DNA from: Alphaproteobacteria bacterium
GTDB taxonomy: Bacteria; Pseudomonadota; Alphaproteobacteria; Rhizobiales; Xanthobacteraceae
Direction: 5' to 3'
DNA length: 64,000 nucleotides
NCBI GenBank assembly: GCA_037200445.1
Contig: JBBCGH010000001.1
Span: 3,534,001 to 3,598,000 of the forward strand
The stretch's first letter is position 1. The number at the start of each line of letters is the position of its first letter. Under the pieces are notes generated by a model. It saw only the letters and a list, made by a program, of their open reading frames with translations. It did not search any database and had not been told where the DNA came from. This document shows positions 50,803 through 59,618 of the stretch, in pieces. The position numbers and the translations under genes were made by a program.

Positions 50803-51324
50803 TCATCGGCGCCAGGCGAGGAACTCGCCGATCGGATAGACGGCCGGCCGAACTGCCGGCTTTGGCTTGGCGGGTCGCCGCTCGGCGCGCTCCGGCCGGG
50901 ACGATCCTTCCTTATTGGGCGTTGCCGGGATGGTTTCGGCCGCTCGGGGGCTCGACGGGGGCGCAGCGTCCGGGGTGGCTGCCTTCGCGATCCCGACGGG
51001 TTGTACGGGCGGAAACGCGATGGCCGGAGCGGGAGCCGGTGCTGCAGCCGGCGCGACAGCCTGCGGGGCCGCCGCTGCAATTGCTTGCTCTGGTAGTGCG
51101 AGAGGCTCGACGCGATCGGCGGCCGGTGTTGGCACCGTTGCGCCGTCCAGTGCCGCTGTCCGCTCCGGTTTGGCAATCGGTTCGGCCTTTGGCGCTGCCA
51201 CCGGCACGACCAGCGTCGGCCCGCTCGACGCAGGCCGCAACAAGAGCTCGGGCAGTGCGCCGGCGCCCGCGACAATGACCGTCACAACCGCGATCGCGCC
51301 GCCCCAGAACCGCTTGTCGATCAT
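50803..51324 (-). CDS. Membrane-anchored Ala/Pro-rich protein
   Basis: 173 residues: one N-terminal membrane segment (GGAIAVVTVIVAGAGAL) and an Ala/Pro-rich, basic C-terminal part with no fold signal ([17 protein letters not shown], ending VYPIGEFLAWRR). Function unknown. Confidence 0.6.
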   Translation of the reverse strand: MIDKRFWGGAIAVVTVIVAGAGALPELLLRPASSGPTLVVPVAAPKAEPIAKPERTAALDGATVPTPAADRVEPLALPEQAIAAAAPQAVAPAAAPAPAPAIAFPPVQPVGIAKAATPDAAPPSSPRAAETIPATPNKEGSSRPERAERRPAKPKPAVRPAVYPIGEFLAWRR

Positions 51325-51447
51325 GCTCTATCCTGACGCCCGATGCCCGGCCGCGAATCGTCAGCCGTGCCAGAGCATCATCCCGAGGCGGCGCGAATGC
51401 GGCGCACCTGGGCCGGCGCTGCGGCACTCTCACGACCATCGGGTGGC

Positions 51448-51801
51448 CTATGGCGCGCCGCGCACGGCGCCGTCCTTGAAGAAAACCTGGTAGGGCGTGG
51501 TCCCGTTTGCGCGTCCGTCCCTGGCGCGCCACCGCCCGTTGGTGCACAGCGTTCCGCCCTGCGCCGGAACCGCATCGAATTCGACGCTGTTGTAGTAGAC
51601 CTTGCCGTCCGGCAGCGTGGCGGTGAAATCCGTCGTGCACTTGTTGCCGACGACCACCGGCTTGTACTCGCCGATGATGACGCCATTGCCGCCCGTGCTC
51701 GGGAAGGTTGGCGTGTGCAGCCGCCAGCTGTCGTAATTCTCCTGCGCCCCGCCCCCGTCCATCAGAGCAAGCAAAGCCACGCCCATCATCAATATTCGCA
51801 T
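51448..51801 (-). CDS. Secreted hypothetical protein
   Basis: 117 residues with a short signal peptide (MRILMMGVALLALMDGGG). GGAGG before the ATG at 51801 sets the start. The mature part includes CTTDFTATLPDGKVYYNSV and TLCTNGRWRARDG. No family recognised. Confidence 0.6.
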   Translation of the reverse strand: MRILMMGVALLALMDGGGAQENYDSWRLHTPTFPSTGGNGVIIGEYKPVVVGNKCTTDFTATLPDGKVYYNSVEFDAVPAQGGTLCTNGRWRARDGRANGTTPYQVFFKDGAVRGAP

Positions 51802-51959
51802 GTCATCCCTCCTGGTTTGAGGGAGATACCGGCGCGCCCCCTTGCGGGTTTCCCCGCTCACGCTGACGTGAAGCATCGGTGAAACGGAAGGGCCGCCGGG
51901 AACGTATCGCTGGCAAGCCCAAATCAGCTAGATTTGGGACACCGTTGCAGGAGCATCGC

Positions 51960-52523
51960 ATGATCGACCGGCGACAAATATTCGGCGTACTGGCCACTTT
52001 CGCCACCGGCCCCGCGCTCGCTCAAACAGGACTGAGCCGCATGACAGCCTATGCGTTTTCGTTCGACGGCCTCAAAGGTGGCGCCATCAAGCTTTCGGAC
52101 TATGCCGGCAAACCGATCCTGGTCGTGAACACGGCCTCGCAGTGCGGCTACACGCCTCAATACGCCGGCCTGCAGCAGCTCTGGACCCGGTACCACGAGC
52201 GCGGCCTGATGATGGTCGGCGTCCCGTCGAACGATTTCGGCGGGCAGGAGCCGGGCGGCGCCGCCGAGATCGAGCACACGGCGCATGGCGGTTACGGCGT
52301 CGCGTTTCCGCTTGCCGCCAAGGCCGAGGTGCGCGGTGCGCATCAGCACCCGTTCTACAAATGGGCAGCGGCCGAAAAGCCGCTCGAGCTGCCGCGCTGG
52401 AATTTCCACAAATACCTGATCGGCCGCGACGGCCACATTGCGGCAAGCTTCGCCACGCAGGTCGAGCCGACGGATCCGCGCGTCATCGCGGCGATCGAGA
52501 AGGAATTGTCGAGCGCGGCCTAA
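51960..52523 (+). CDS. Glutathione peroxidase family protein with signal peptide
   Basis: 187 residues. The N-terminus (MIDRRQIFGVLATFATGPALAQ) looks like an export signal with an RR pair, so this member is probably periplasmic. The peroxidatic cysteine is in NTASQCGYTPQY, and PRWNFHKYLIG is the conserved Trp/Asn block. AGGAG 7 bases upstream supports the ATG at 51960. Thiol-dependent reduction of peroxides; tail overlap of 4 bases with the convergent glutathione transferase. Confidence 0.9.
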   Translation: MIDRRQIFGVLATFATGPALAQTGLSRMTAYAFSFDGLKGGAIKLSDYAGKPILVVNTASQCGYTPQYAGLQQLWTRYHERGLMMVGVPSNDFGGQEPGGAAEIEHTAHGGYGVAFPLAAKAEVRGAHQHPFYKWAAAEKPLELPRWNFHKYLIGRDGHIAASFATQVEPTDPRVIAAIEKELSSAA

Positions 52524-53125
52524 GGCTCCGTTGCCCGAAAGGGCTCCTCGTCGAGAAGCTTTCGCGCGAGCGCGCGCAGACGCGGCGTCTGAGCATCGGT
52601 GTCGATTCCGAGGCCGCGTGCGAGCCGTTCGGCGACGAACGCGGTCACGTCCGCCTGCGTCAGCCGTTCGAACAGCAAACAGGGCGCGCCCTCCTCGATC
52701 ATGGCGTCCACGGCTTTCAGCGCATGGGTTGCCTGCGTGAAGCAGTCGTCGATCCAGGGCTGATGCTGTTTCTCCCCGGGCTTGCGATTGCGCTCGTAGG
52801 CCCCGGCGAGCAGCTTGTCGCACGCGCCCATCATGATAGCGGCGACCTTCAGGACCGCACGGCGCTCGGGGCCGGCAAACGGCGTCAGCGCGCGTTCGCG
52901 CCCATGCGTTTCGTCGAGGTGGTCGATGATGGCAGCGGAATCGACCAGCACCTCGCCGCTGTCGAGAACGAGCGCGGGAACTCGGCCCAGCGGATTCGAT
53001 GCCCGCACCTCCTGGCGATGGTCGAAGGCGTTGACGGTCTTCTGCTCGAACGCCATGCCGTAGGCAGATAGCGTGATCGCGACACGGCGCGTATAGGGCG
53101 AGCGGTTGACGCCGATCAGCAGCAT
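52520..53125 (-). CDS. Glutathione S-transferase family protein
   Basis: 201 residues. Thioredoxin-like N-terminal half with VNRSPYTRRVAITL (active-site Ser/Tyr region), NPLGRVPALVLDSGEVLVDSAAI (cis-Pro and SNAIL-like motif), then a helical C-terminal half. Convergent with the glutathione peroxidase gene. Confidence 0.87.
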   Translation of the reverse strand: MLLIGVNRSPYTRRVAITLSAYGMAFEQKTVNAFDHRQEVRASNPLGRVPALVLDSGEVLVDSAAIIDHLDETHGRERALTPFAGPERRAVLKVAAIMMGACDKLLAGAYERNRKPGEKQHQPWIDDCFTQATHALKAVDAMIEEGAPCLLFERLTQADVTAFVAERLARGLGIDTDAQTPRLRALARKLLDEEPFRATEP

Positions 53126-53180
53126 GGATGATCTCCCCGCCGATTGTTATATTCGCAGCCGCACGCACTTCCGTGTCCGC

Positions 53181-53537
53181 ATGACCGCCAGACCGCCGCA
53201 TCTCCCGACCAGGATCGCGAATATCTGGACTGCGAATCCGACGCTCGAATACGAGCTCGCGCAGGAGAAGGCTTCCGCGCTGGGACGGCTCGGCCGGGGG
53301 CTCGAAGCTGCGCTTGAGGCGTTGCACACTTTCGACGCGGGCGTCACCGAGCCGAGCGTCGAGACGCGGCACAAGCGCCGCGCACTGGTGACGCAAGCCG
53401 GTCATGCGCTGTGGCTGTTCGTCGTGCAGCGCGAAGCCAGCGGCTTGCGCGACTCGCGCCAGATCATGCGCGACTACCGTGTGCCCGCGGAGGTGCAAGG
53501 CTGCATGGGCATGCTGCCGGCAAAGCCCGTGCGCTAG
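53181..53537 (+). CDS. DUF6665-like small protein
   Basis: 118 residues. The block LEYELAQEKASALGRLGRGLEAALEAL followed by an Arg-rich helix matches, from memory, the DUF6665 family. Start chosen at MTARPPHLP; an earlier ATG at 53124 is possible but its first 19 residues are not conserved-looking. Function unknown. Confidence 0.6.
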   Translation: MTARPPHLPTRIANIWTANPTLEYELAQEKASALGRLGRGLEAALEALHTFDAGVTEPSVETRHKRRALVTQAGHALWLFVVQREASGLRDSRQIMRDYRVPAEVQGCMGMLPAKPVR

Positions 53538-53609
53538 CGCGCCGGTTGCTTGTGGCGGCGCGCGCCGCCTGACACACTCGCCCCAACAAGAAACCTGGGA
53601 GGAAAGACA

Positions 53610-54650
53610 ATGAAGCGGATCGCTATCGCCGCCGCTGGTGTCCTGCTGTTCGCCGCGCCCGCCTTCGCGCAGGCGCCCAAGCTCGAAAAGACCCACATCG
53701 CGCTCTCGGTCGGCGGCTCGGTCAGCCAGATGAACAAGGTCGCGTATTTCGTCGCGCTGAACCGCAAGTATTTCGATCAGGAAGGCCTGACGGTCGACTC
53801 CACCCCCTTCGCATCAGGAAGCGCGGCGCTGCAAAATCTCATTGGCGGCAATGCCGACGTCGTCGAGGGCGCGTTCGAGCATACGCTGCGCATGCAGACC
53901 AAGGGGATCGATCTGACCTGTCTTGCCGCCTACGGCCGCTATGCGGGCAACGTGCTGGTGGTGAAGAAATCCGAGGCCGACAAGATCAAGACGGTTGCCG
54001 ATCTCAAGGGAAAGAAGATCGGCGTGTCTTCGCCCGGCTCGGCCACGCACAACTTTGTCGCAGCATTGCTGGAGCGTGCCGGTGTCCCCTGGCGGGACGC
54101 GAGCTATGTGTCGATCGGAACGGGCCTCTCCGCGGTCGCGGCGATGCGCTCCGGCGGCGAGCTCGATGCGCTCGTCAATCTCGATCCGGCGATCAACGCA
54201 CTGATCGACGGCGGGGACGCCGTGGCGCTGGTCGATGCCCGCACCGAAAAAGGGACAGTCGCGGCTTTCGGCGGAGCCTATCTCGCCGACTGCCTCTATG
54301 TGAAAACCGAATTCCTGAAAGCCAATCCCAACACCTCGCAGGCGCTTGCGAACGCGATCGTCCACGCAATGCAGTGGTTGAAGACGGCTTCGATCGACGA
54401 GATCATCAAGTCGTTGCCGCCGGACTATTACAAAGCCAACGAGAAACTCTATCGCAAGTCGCTCGAGGACAATCTCGCGGCCTTCCAGTGGGACGGCATC
54501 GTGACGCCCGAGGCGGTCAAGAACGTCTGGGACTCGATCGCGGTCCTCGAGCCCGAGTTCCGGCAGGCCAAAGTCGACTTCGCGCGCACCTACGACAATG
54601 CGCTGATCGAGCGCGCGATGAAGAAATGGAAAGCACCGCTGAAGGAGTGA
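53610..54650 (+). CDS. ABC transporter substrate-binding protein (NMT1/SsuA type), orphan
   Basis: 346 residues. Signal peptide ends at FAQ (MKRIAIAAAGVLLFAAPAFAQ). The NMT1-like fold shows DQEGLTVDSTPFASGSAALQ and VADLKGKKIGVSSPGSATH. These proteins bind pyrimidine precursors, sulfonates, nitrate or aromatic acids. No permease or ATPase gene is next to it. A strong GGAGG site supports the start. Confidence 0.88.
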   Translation: MKRIAIAAAGVLLFAAPAFAQAPKLEKTHIALSVGGSVSQMNKVAYFVALNRKYFDQEGLTVDSTPFASGSAALQNLIGGNADVVEGAFEHTLRMQTKGIDLTCLAAYGRYAGNVLVVKKSEADKIKTVADLKGKKIGVSSPGSATHNFVAALLERAGVPWRDASYVSIGTGLSAVAAMRSGGELDALVNLDPAINALIDGGDAVALVDARTEKGTVAAFGGAYLADCLYVKTEFLKANPNTSQALANAIVHAMQWLKTASIDEIIKSLPPDYYKANEKLYRKSLEDNLAAFQWDGIVTPEAVKNVWDSIAVLEPEFRQAKVDFARTYDNALIERAMKKWKAPLKE

Positions 54651-54737
54651 TCCACGTCCGGGATCACCACGTCCGAGCGCGCGCACCTCTCACTTGTCGG
54701 CCGGCGCTTCGTTTGACGTGACATCGTAGCTGAGGCC

Positions 54738-56318
54738 TCATGGGCGTGGCGGCACGATCCACTGATTGCGCGGCGGCGTGAACACGCAGTCCGGATCGAC
54801 CTGGCGCTTGATCGCTGCCAACCGCTCGAGGTTGGTGCCCCAATAGGCTCTGGCGTGGTTCTCCAGTCCAGGGTCGGGAAAGTTGTAATAGCTTCCCCGA
54901 TTTCCCAGCATCGCGCTGAAGTGATTGTGCACATCGCGCTGCCATTTCAGATTATCGTCGACCACCTGCGGGCTGTCTCCGCCGCTCCAATCGATGTCGG
55001 TGCTGACGAGCCATCGCGCCGAGCGGTGCACGTAGGCCATGGCGTCGGACGGGAGCGTATTGACCTGCCCTCCCAGCCGGTAGGCCGAGAGGCGGGCCGC
55101 CGAAACCGTCCCCGGCCAGCTCGGCCAGACGCCGAAGATCGCGCCAATGAAGTCATCGGAGACCTCGCGGGCATAGACCGATGTTTCCTGATACCGGTTT
55201 GGCGAGCCTATGATCTCGAAGAATTCCTGTGCGCCCCAATAGGGAAGCTCCAATAAATCCCTGGACGAACAATCGTTGAACCAGCAATCCCTCGCTTCGG
55301 CCCGGTCTGCGGCCGCGACCGCGGCCCCGAGGATCGTATCGAACTCTTCGCGTGAGCCGTGGAGCTGGCATACGAGTTTGATCTCGTATCGCCATGGGCT
55401 GTGGATCGTCCCGGCCGTGGTCGACAGGGTGATTTCGGAGCCCATGCGGTCCGGTGCAGCATCGAGCGCCCGAAACAGGGTCCCGAATATGTCATGCGCA
55501 TTGCCACTGAGCCGCCAGGTGCCGCTGAACGCGACCACCTTGTCGACGGGCAAAGGTTTCAACCGCCACTTGGTCACGAAGCCGAGATTGCCGCCGCCAC
55601 CGCCGCGCACCGCCCATAACAACTCTGCTTTTTCTTTGTCCGACGCGGTGATGGGCGTCCCGTCCGCAAGAACCATCTCAACTCCTGTCACCCGATCGCA
55701 GCCCATGCCGGCATGAGGGCTGTCCAGGGCCAAGCCGCCTCCCATCAGATAGGCACTGAGCCCAACCCCCGCGCAGCGGCCATGGGTGACCGTGTAACGT
55801 CCTGTCTCGCTGCCGGCCTTGGTATCGCGCAGGCCGGCCAGAAGGTGTCCGAAGAGCGCGCCGCCGCCTGCCACGACCTGGCCGTCTTCGATGCTGACGC
55901 TTTGCATGGCGCTCGAACTGATGACGAGGCCGCGAACCGTGCTGCAGCCCGCATAGCTGTGTCCGCCGGAGCGCGGCACCATCGGCAGATTGTTTTGGCG
56001 CGCCCACTTGATGGCGTAGGCAACTTCCTCAAGCTTTTGGGGCCGCACGAGGCCCAGCGGCGCATCGGGGTCGGGCGGGCCGCCGCCCGGCTGGGCCGGC
56101 GGGTTGTAGTAGCGCAGGTTTTCCGGGAGCGTCAGCCTGACGAAGCGCGGATCATTGGGGCGTATTACGCCGCCTGTGATGTTTTGGCCGAGCTCTCGCC
56201 ATGCGGCCTCCGACGGCTGCGACTGAGCGCGCGACCTTTGCGGCACGAAAGACAAGGCAAGGCCGGCCGCGGTGCCGGCCAACAGTGCCCGGCGCGAGAC
56301 TTGTGATCTGGCTCGCAT
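54738..56318 (-). CDS. FAD-linked oxidoreductase, berberine-bridge-enzyme type, Tat-exported
   Basis: 526 residues. Twin-arginine signal (SRRALLAGTAAG, Arg9-Arg10). The FAD domain has PRSGGHSYAG with His120 and GRCAGVGLSAY with Cys182, the two residues that bind FAD twice in this family. The C-terminus has YYNFPDP. Likely oxidises sugars, alkaloid-like compounds or aromatic alcohols in the periplasm; substrate open. Start chosen at the ATG with the Tat motif. Confidence 0.87.
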   Translation of the reverse strand: MRARSQVSRRALLAGTAAGLALSFVPQRSRAQSQPSEAAWRELGQNITGGVIRPNDPRFVRLTLPENLRYYNPPAQPGGGPPDPDAPLGLVRPQKLEEVAYAIKWARQNNLPMVPRSGGHSYAGCSTVRGLVISSSAMQSVSIEDGQVVAGGGALFGHLLAGLRDTKAGSETGRYTVTHGRCAGVGLSAYLMGGGLALDSPHAGMGCDRVTGVEMVLADGTPITASDKEKAELLWAVRGGGGGNLGFVTKWRLKPLPVDKVVAFSGTWRLSGNAHDIFGTLFRALDAAPDRMGSEITLSTTAGTIHSPWRYEIKLVCQLHGSREEFDTILGAAVAAADRAEARDCWFNDCSSRDLLELPYWGAQEFFEIIGSPNRYQETSVYAREVSDDFIGAIFGVWPSWPGTVSAARLSAYRLGGQVNTLPSDAMAYVHRSARWLVSTDIDWSGGDSPQVVDDNLKWQRDVHNHFSAMLGNRGSYYNFPDPGLENHARAYWGTNLERLAAIKRQVDPDCVFTPPRNQWIVPPRP

Positions 56319-56522
56319 GGTGTCCCTCGCGTTTTGGTGGGCGCCGCCGCTCGCAGTTTCCGACCCAAGGTCGAGTTGATAGAATCTCAAACCTGATGGT
56401 TGCGCCCCGCGCGTCGGATTGCAAGCGGGCGCGAAATAGAAATTCTGTGAGCGGCAACGCGCTTGCCAAACGTCGAGGGCGGCTGAAAGAGTAGACCTCC
56501 GTCCCCTTTCCGGAGTCTTTCG

Positions 56523-57239
56523 ATGAGCAAGCCGTTAAGCGAAGCTGCGCGCCAGAAGCTGCTCGGCGTCAGTACCGCGACGTTGACCACGCTGCTTTTC
56601 AAGCGCGGCCTGCGCAACACGTTCGTGCAGGGTGCGCGCCCGCTCAACCCGAACGCGCCGCAGATGGTCGGCCCCGCGTACACGCTGCGCTACATTCCGG
56701 CGCGCGAGGATCTCGATGTGCTCGAGGTGTTTCAGGATCGCAGCCATCCACAGCGCGCGGCCGTGGAGGCGATCCCTCCGGGCTCGGTGCTGGTGATGGA
56801 CTGCCGTCAGGACGCGACCGTCGCGTCCGCCGGCAGCATTCTGATCACCCGAATGATGGTGCGCGGCGCCGCCGGCGTGGTGAGCGACGGGGGCCTGCGC
56901 GACAGTCCCGAGATCGCCAAGCTCCCCTTCCCGACCTATTGCCAGGGCGGCTCCGCGCCGACCAACCTGATCAAGCATCATGCCGTCGACCTCAACGTGC
57001 CGATCGGCTGCGGCGGCGTGCCGGTGTTTCCGGGCGACATCTGCGTCGGCGACGGCGAAGGCGTCGTGATCATCCCCGCGGGCATCGCCGGAGAGATCGC
57101 CGAGCTCGCCGCCGAGCAGGACCTGTTCGAGACCTTCGTGATCGAGCGGGTGCGCGATGGCGCTTCCACCTTCGGTCTCTACCCGCCGGATGATGCGAGC
57201 AGGCAGGCCTACGCGGCATGGAAGGCGAAGCGCGGCTGA
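56523..57239 (+). CDS. RraA-like / HMG-aldolase-like protein
   Basis: 238 residues. The fold is shown by VVSDGGLRDSPEI and GDICVGDGEGVVIIPAG. Relatives include the RNase E inhibitor RraA and 4-hydroxy-4-methyl-2-oxoglutarate aldolase; the metal site DGGLRD favours an aldolase-type function. Its distance from rne (43 kb) gives no support to an RraA role. Confidence 0.82.
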   Translation: MSKPLSEAARQKLLGVSTATLTTLLFKRGLRNTFVQGARPLNPNAPQMVGPAYTLRYIPAREDLDVLEVFQDRSHPQRAAVEAIPPGSVLVMDCRQDATVASAGSILITRMMVRGAAGVVSDGGLRDSPEIAKLPFPTYCQGGSAPTNLIKHHAVDLNVPIGCGGVPVFPGDICVGDGEGVVIIPAGIAGEIAELAAEQDLFETFVIERVRDGASTFGLYPPDDASRQAYAAWKAKRG

Positions 57240-57368
57240 TAGTCGATTTAGCGAATCGTTAACCCTGTCGCCGCGCCGGAACCGCAAGCGAATCTTCACC
57301 TCTGCGCCCTAAACATCGGTCTCCGGTCCCGCGCTGCCGCCCCAGCTTCCGAAGGAATGCCGGCGATC

Positions 57369-58469
57369 ATGACGCCGTCAACAAGCCTGATCGACGAGAT
57401 CGAGGACGCGCTCGCCTCCAAGACCGAGGAAAAGCGTGAGGCCGCGCTTTGGCGCATCACCGACCTGTTCATCGAAGGCTCGGACACCTACACGGAGGAT
57501 CACGTCACGCTGTTCGATGACGTGATCGGGCGGCTGGTCGCGACCATCGAAACCAACGCGCGCGCCAAGCTTTCCAACCGTCTGGCGCGCGTTCCCAACG
57601 CGCCTGTCGGGGTCGTCCGCTCGCTGGCCCACGATCATGCGATCGCAGTCGCACAGCCGGTGCTGCGTCACTCGCCGCGCCTCTCCGACAACGACCTGAT
57701 GGCGACCGCCGCCACGCAGAGCCAGCAGCACCTTCTCGCGATCGCGCAGCGCAATGCCCTGAGCGAACACGTGACCGACGTGCTGGTCGAGCGCGGCGAT
57801 CGCGAGGTGGTGCGTTCGGTCGCGCAGAACAACGGCGCGCGTTTCTCCAATGCGGCTTTCAAAACGCTGGTGGAACGCTCAGTCGGCGACGACGTGCTCG
57901 CGGTGCATGTCGGCACGCGTCAGGATCTGCCGCGCCAGCACCTGCTCAAGCTTGTCGAATACGCTTCCGCCACCGTTCGGCAGAAGCTCGCCGCGGCCGA
58001 TCCGGCCGCGGCGGCCGCCATTCGCGATGTCATCGCCGAAATCGGCGGCAACATCCGCGCCGCGTCGCGCCGCGCGTCCAGCGACTACGCGGCGGCGCGC
58101 ATTGAGGTGGAGGCGATGCACCGTGCGGGCCGCCTCGACGAACAGCATGTCTACGGCTTTGCCGACGCGCGCAAGTTCGAGGAGACCGCCGTCGCGCTGT
58201 CGCTCATCACGGGCGCGCCGATCGACCTGGTCGAGCGCGCAATGCTCGACGACAATCCCGATATGGTCGTCATTCTTGCCAAGATCGCGGGCTTCTCGTG
58301 GAGCACCGCGCAGTGCATCCTGGTGCGCGCCGCAAACCGCTCGCTCTCGGTGCAGGATCTCGATCGCGCGCTCTCGGGATTTTCGCGGCTCAAGCAGGCC
58401 ACCGCGCGAAGCATCATCGCGTTTTACGATGCGCGGCGTCAGGGAAACACGATGCGGGCGGCAGGCTAG
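57369..58469 (+). CDS. DUF2336 domain protein
   Basis: 366 residues, all-helical. ALWRITDLFIEGSDTYTEDH and DDVIGRLVATIETNARAKLS are typical of the DUF2336 family, widespread in Rhizobiales and of unknown function; helical repeats run through residues 60-250. Start at MTPSTSLIDEIED, with AAGGA 12 bases upstream. Its TAG stop lies inside the CTAG end of a repeat. Confidence 0.87.
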   Translation: MTPSTSLIDEIEDALASKTEEKREAALWRITDLFIEGSDTYTEDHVTLFDDVIGRLVATIETNARAKLSNRLARVPNAPVGVVRSLAHDHAIAVAQPVLRHSPRLSDNDLMATAATQSQQHLLAIAQRNALSEHVTDVLVERGDREVVRSVAQNNGARFSNAAFKTLVERSVGDDVLAVHVGTRQDLPRQHLLKLVEYASATVRQKLAAADPAAAAAIRDVIAEIGGNIRAASRRASSDYAAARIEVEAMHRAGRLDEQHVYGFADARKFEETAVALSLITGAPIDLVERAMLDDNPDMVVILAKIAGFSWSTAQCILVRAANRSLSVQDLDRALSGFSRLKQATARSIIAFYDARRQGNTMRAAG

Positions 58470-58540
58470 TGTCCCGATTCCGAAGTTCGCCCTACCTTGC
58501 AGCACGCTCTGAAGCGAACTTCGGAATCGAAGGACACTAG
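58466..58540. repeat. CTAG-bounded palindromic element A
   Basis: Starts CTAGTGTCCCGATTCCGAAG and ends with the near-exact complement, ending CTAG. The left CTAG contains the stop codon of the DUF2336 gene. Confidence 0.85.
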
Positions 58541-58553
58541 AAGCCTTATGAAT

Positions 58554-58630
58554 CTAGTGCCCTTTTGAACCTGAAGTTCGCAATCGTGTTTGCGGTTTGG
58601 TGAGTGCGAACTTCAGGTTCAGGGCACTAG
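58554..58630. repeat. CTAG-bounded palindromic element B
   Basis: Starts CTAGTGCCCTTTTGAACCTG and ends with its complement and CTAG. Related in layout to element A (both contain GAAGTTCGC) but different in wording. Confidence 0.85.
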
Positions 58631-58661
58631 AGCGTGATCCAACTTCGTTGAATCGCACTCG
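58627..58661. repeat. Short palindromic element C
   Basis: CTAGAGCGTGATCCAAC and an imperfect inverted copy GTTGAATCGCACTC, sharing its first CTAG with element B. Confidence 0.6.
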
Positions 58662-58680
58662 TCGCCTTTTCTTTTGTTTG

Positions 58681-58731
58681 GGCATGATCTTGTCCGAAAA
58701 CCGGTACCCACTTTTCGGGATCATGCCCTAG
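58681..58731. repeat. CATGATC palindromic element, copy 3
   Basis: GGCATGATCTTGTCCGAAAACC...CTTTTCGGGATCATGCCCTAG, nearly identical to the copy at 47436-47488. Its terminal CTAG supplies the stop codon of the next minus-strand gene. Confidence 0.88.
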
Positions 58732-59414
58732 CTGCTCGAGCCCTTGCTTTTGCCACTGATCTTCTTCGGCTTGGCGCCGCTCGCCTTGCTCAGATTGAGC
58801 GGCTGATTGGTCTTAGGCGCGCTCGGCACCGCTTTCGCCGCAACTGTCCTTCTCGGCGCCGCGGTCCGGGCTGTGGTCACTCTGGTGGCGCTTCTCAAGG
58901 CCCCCCGGCTGACCACGATCTGTTTCGAATTGCCCCGCACCCGCACGACGGCGGTCCGCGACTTGCCTTTGCCGGCGTACCTCGCCTTCCCGCCGCCCGT
59001 CCTGCTCGCGGCTTCGGTCCGCATCGGCTGCTTGATCTCGACCATCAGCGCGCGCACGGCCGAATTGGTGTCGTTTTCCACGACCGGCGACACGGCCGGG
59101 AATACCGCCGTTTCGCCGGCATGAAGTGCAAACTCGTATGGCGTCTTGCCCGGTGGCTGGAGAATCAATGCGCCGTCGGAGAGCATGTAGAGGAAACGCT
59201 CGCGATTGGCCGGCGAGTCGACGTTCACCTTCGAGTGCGCCCTGATGTGAACTTCGATCATGCGCATGCGGTCGTTTTCCATCACGACGCGGTAGCTGTC
59301 GGGTGGCGTGACCGGCTTTTCCGGATCGGGCTGCGCGGCCGCGAGCGAGGTCACCGCGATCAGCGCGGTTGCCGCGAGCGGCACGAGCCGAATGAATTGA
59401 GACACAAAGTGCAT
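58728..59414 (-). CDS. Secreted cupin-like protein with basic tail
   Basis: 228 residues. Signal peptide MHFVSQFIRLVPLAATALIAV; a cupin-like beta domain (SYRVVMENDRMRMIEVHI, FALHAGETAVFPAVSPVVEN, ALMVEIKQP) at about residues 38-130; then a long basic, low-complexity tail ending KKISGKSKGSSS. The stop codon is donated by a repeat element. Function unknown. Confidence 0.6.
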   Translation of the reverse strand: MHFVSQFIRLVPLAATALIAVTSLAAAQPDPEKPVTPPDSYRVVMENDRMRMIEVHIRAHSKVNVDSPANRERFLYMLSDGALILQPPGKTPYEFALHAGETAVFPAVSPVVENDTNSAVRALMVEIKQPMRTEAASRTGGGKARYAGKGKSRTAVVRVRGNSKQIVVSRGALRSATRVTTARTAAPRRTVAAKAVPSAPKTNQPLNLSKASGAKPKKISGKSKGSSS

Positions 59415-59618
59415 GGGCCCTCGTTGCACGTGAAGCCGGACAGGACCGTTCATTGCCGGTTGTACGGTGACGGGCCGATCCCGCGCAATAAGGCGCGAGG
59501 TATGGCCATATCACGGCAGACAGCGCAGCGGGAGCCAAAAAGTTCCGTTTTGCCCGAATGTTAGCGCGCCGCGAGCATTAGGTGCCCCCGGCCCGATTTG
59601 ATGAGGAAATGGTTAACG

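Noticed and set aside
56523-57239. RraA as regulator of the rne in this window
   Set aside because: The metal-site wording fits HMG-aldolase-type relatives equally well, and the gene is 43 kb from rne.
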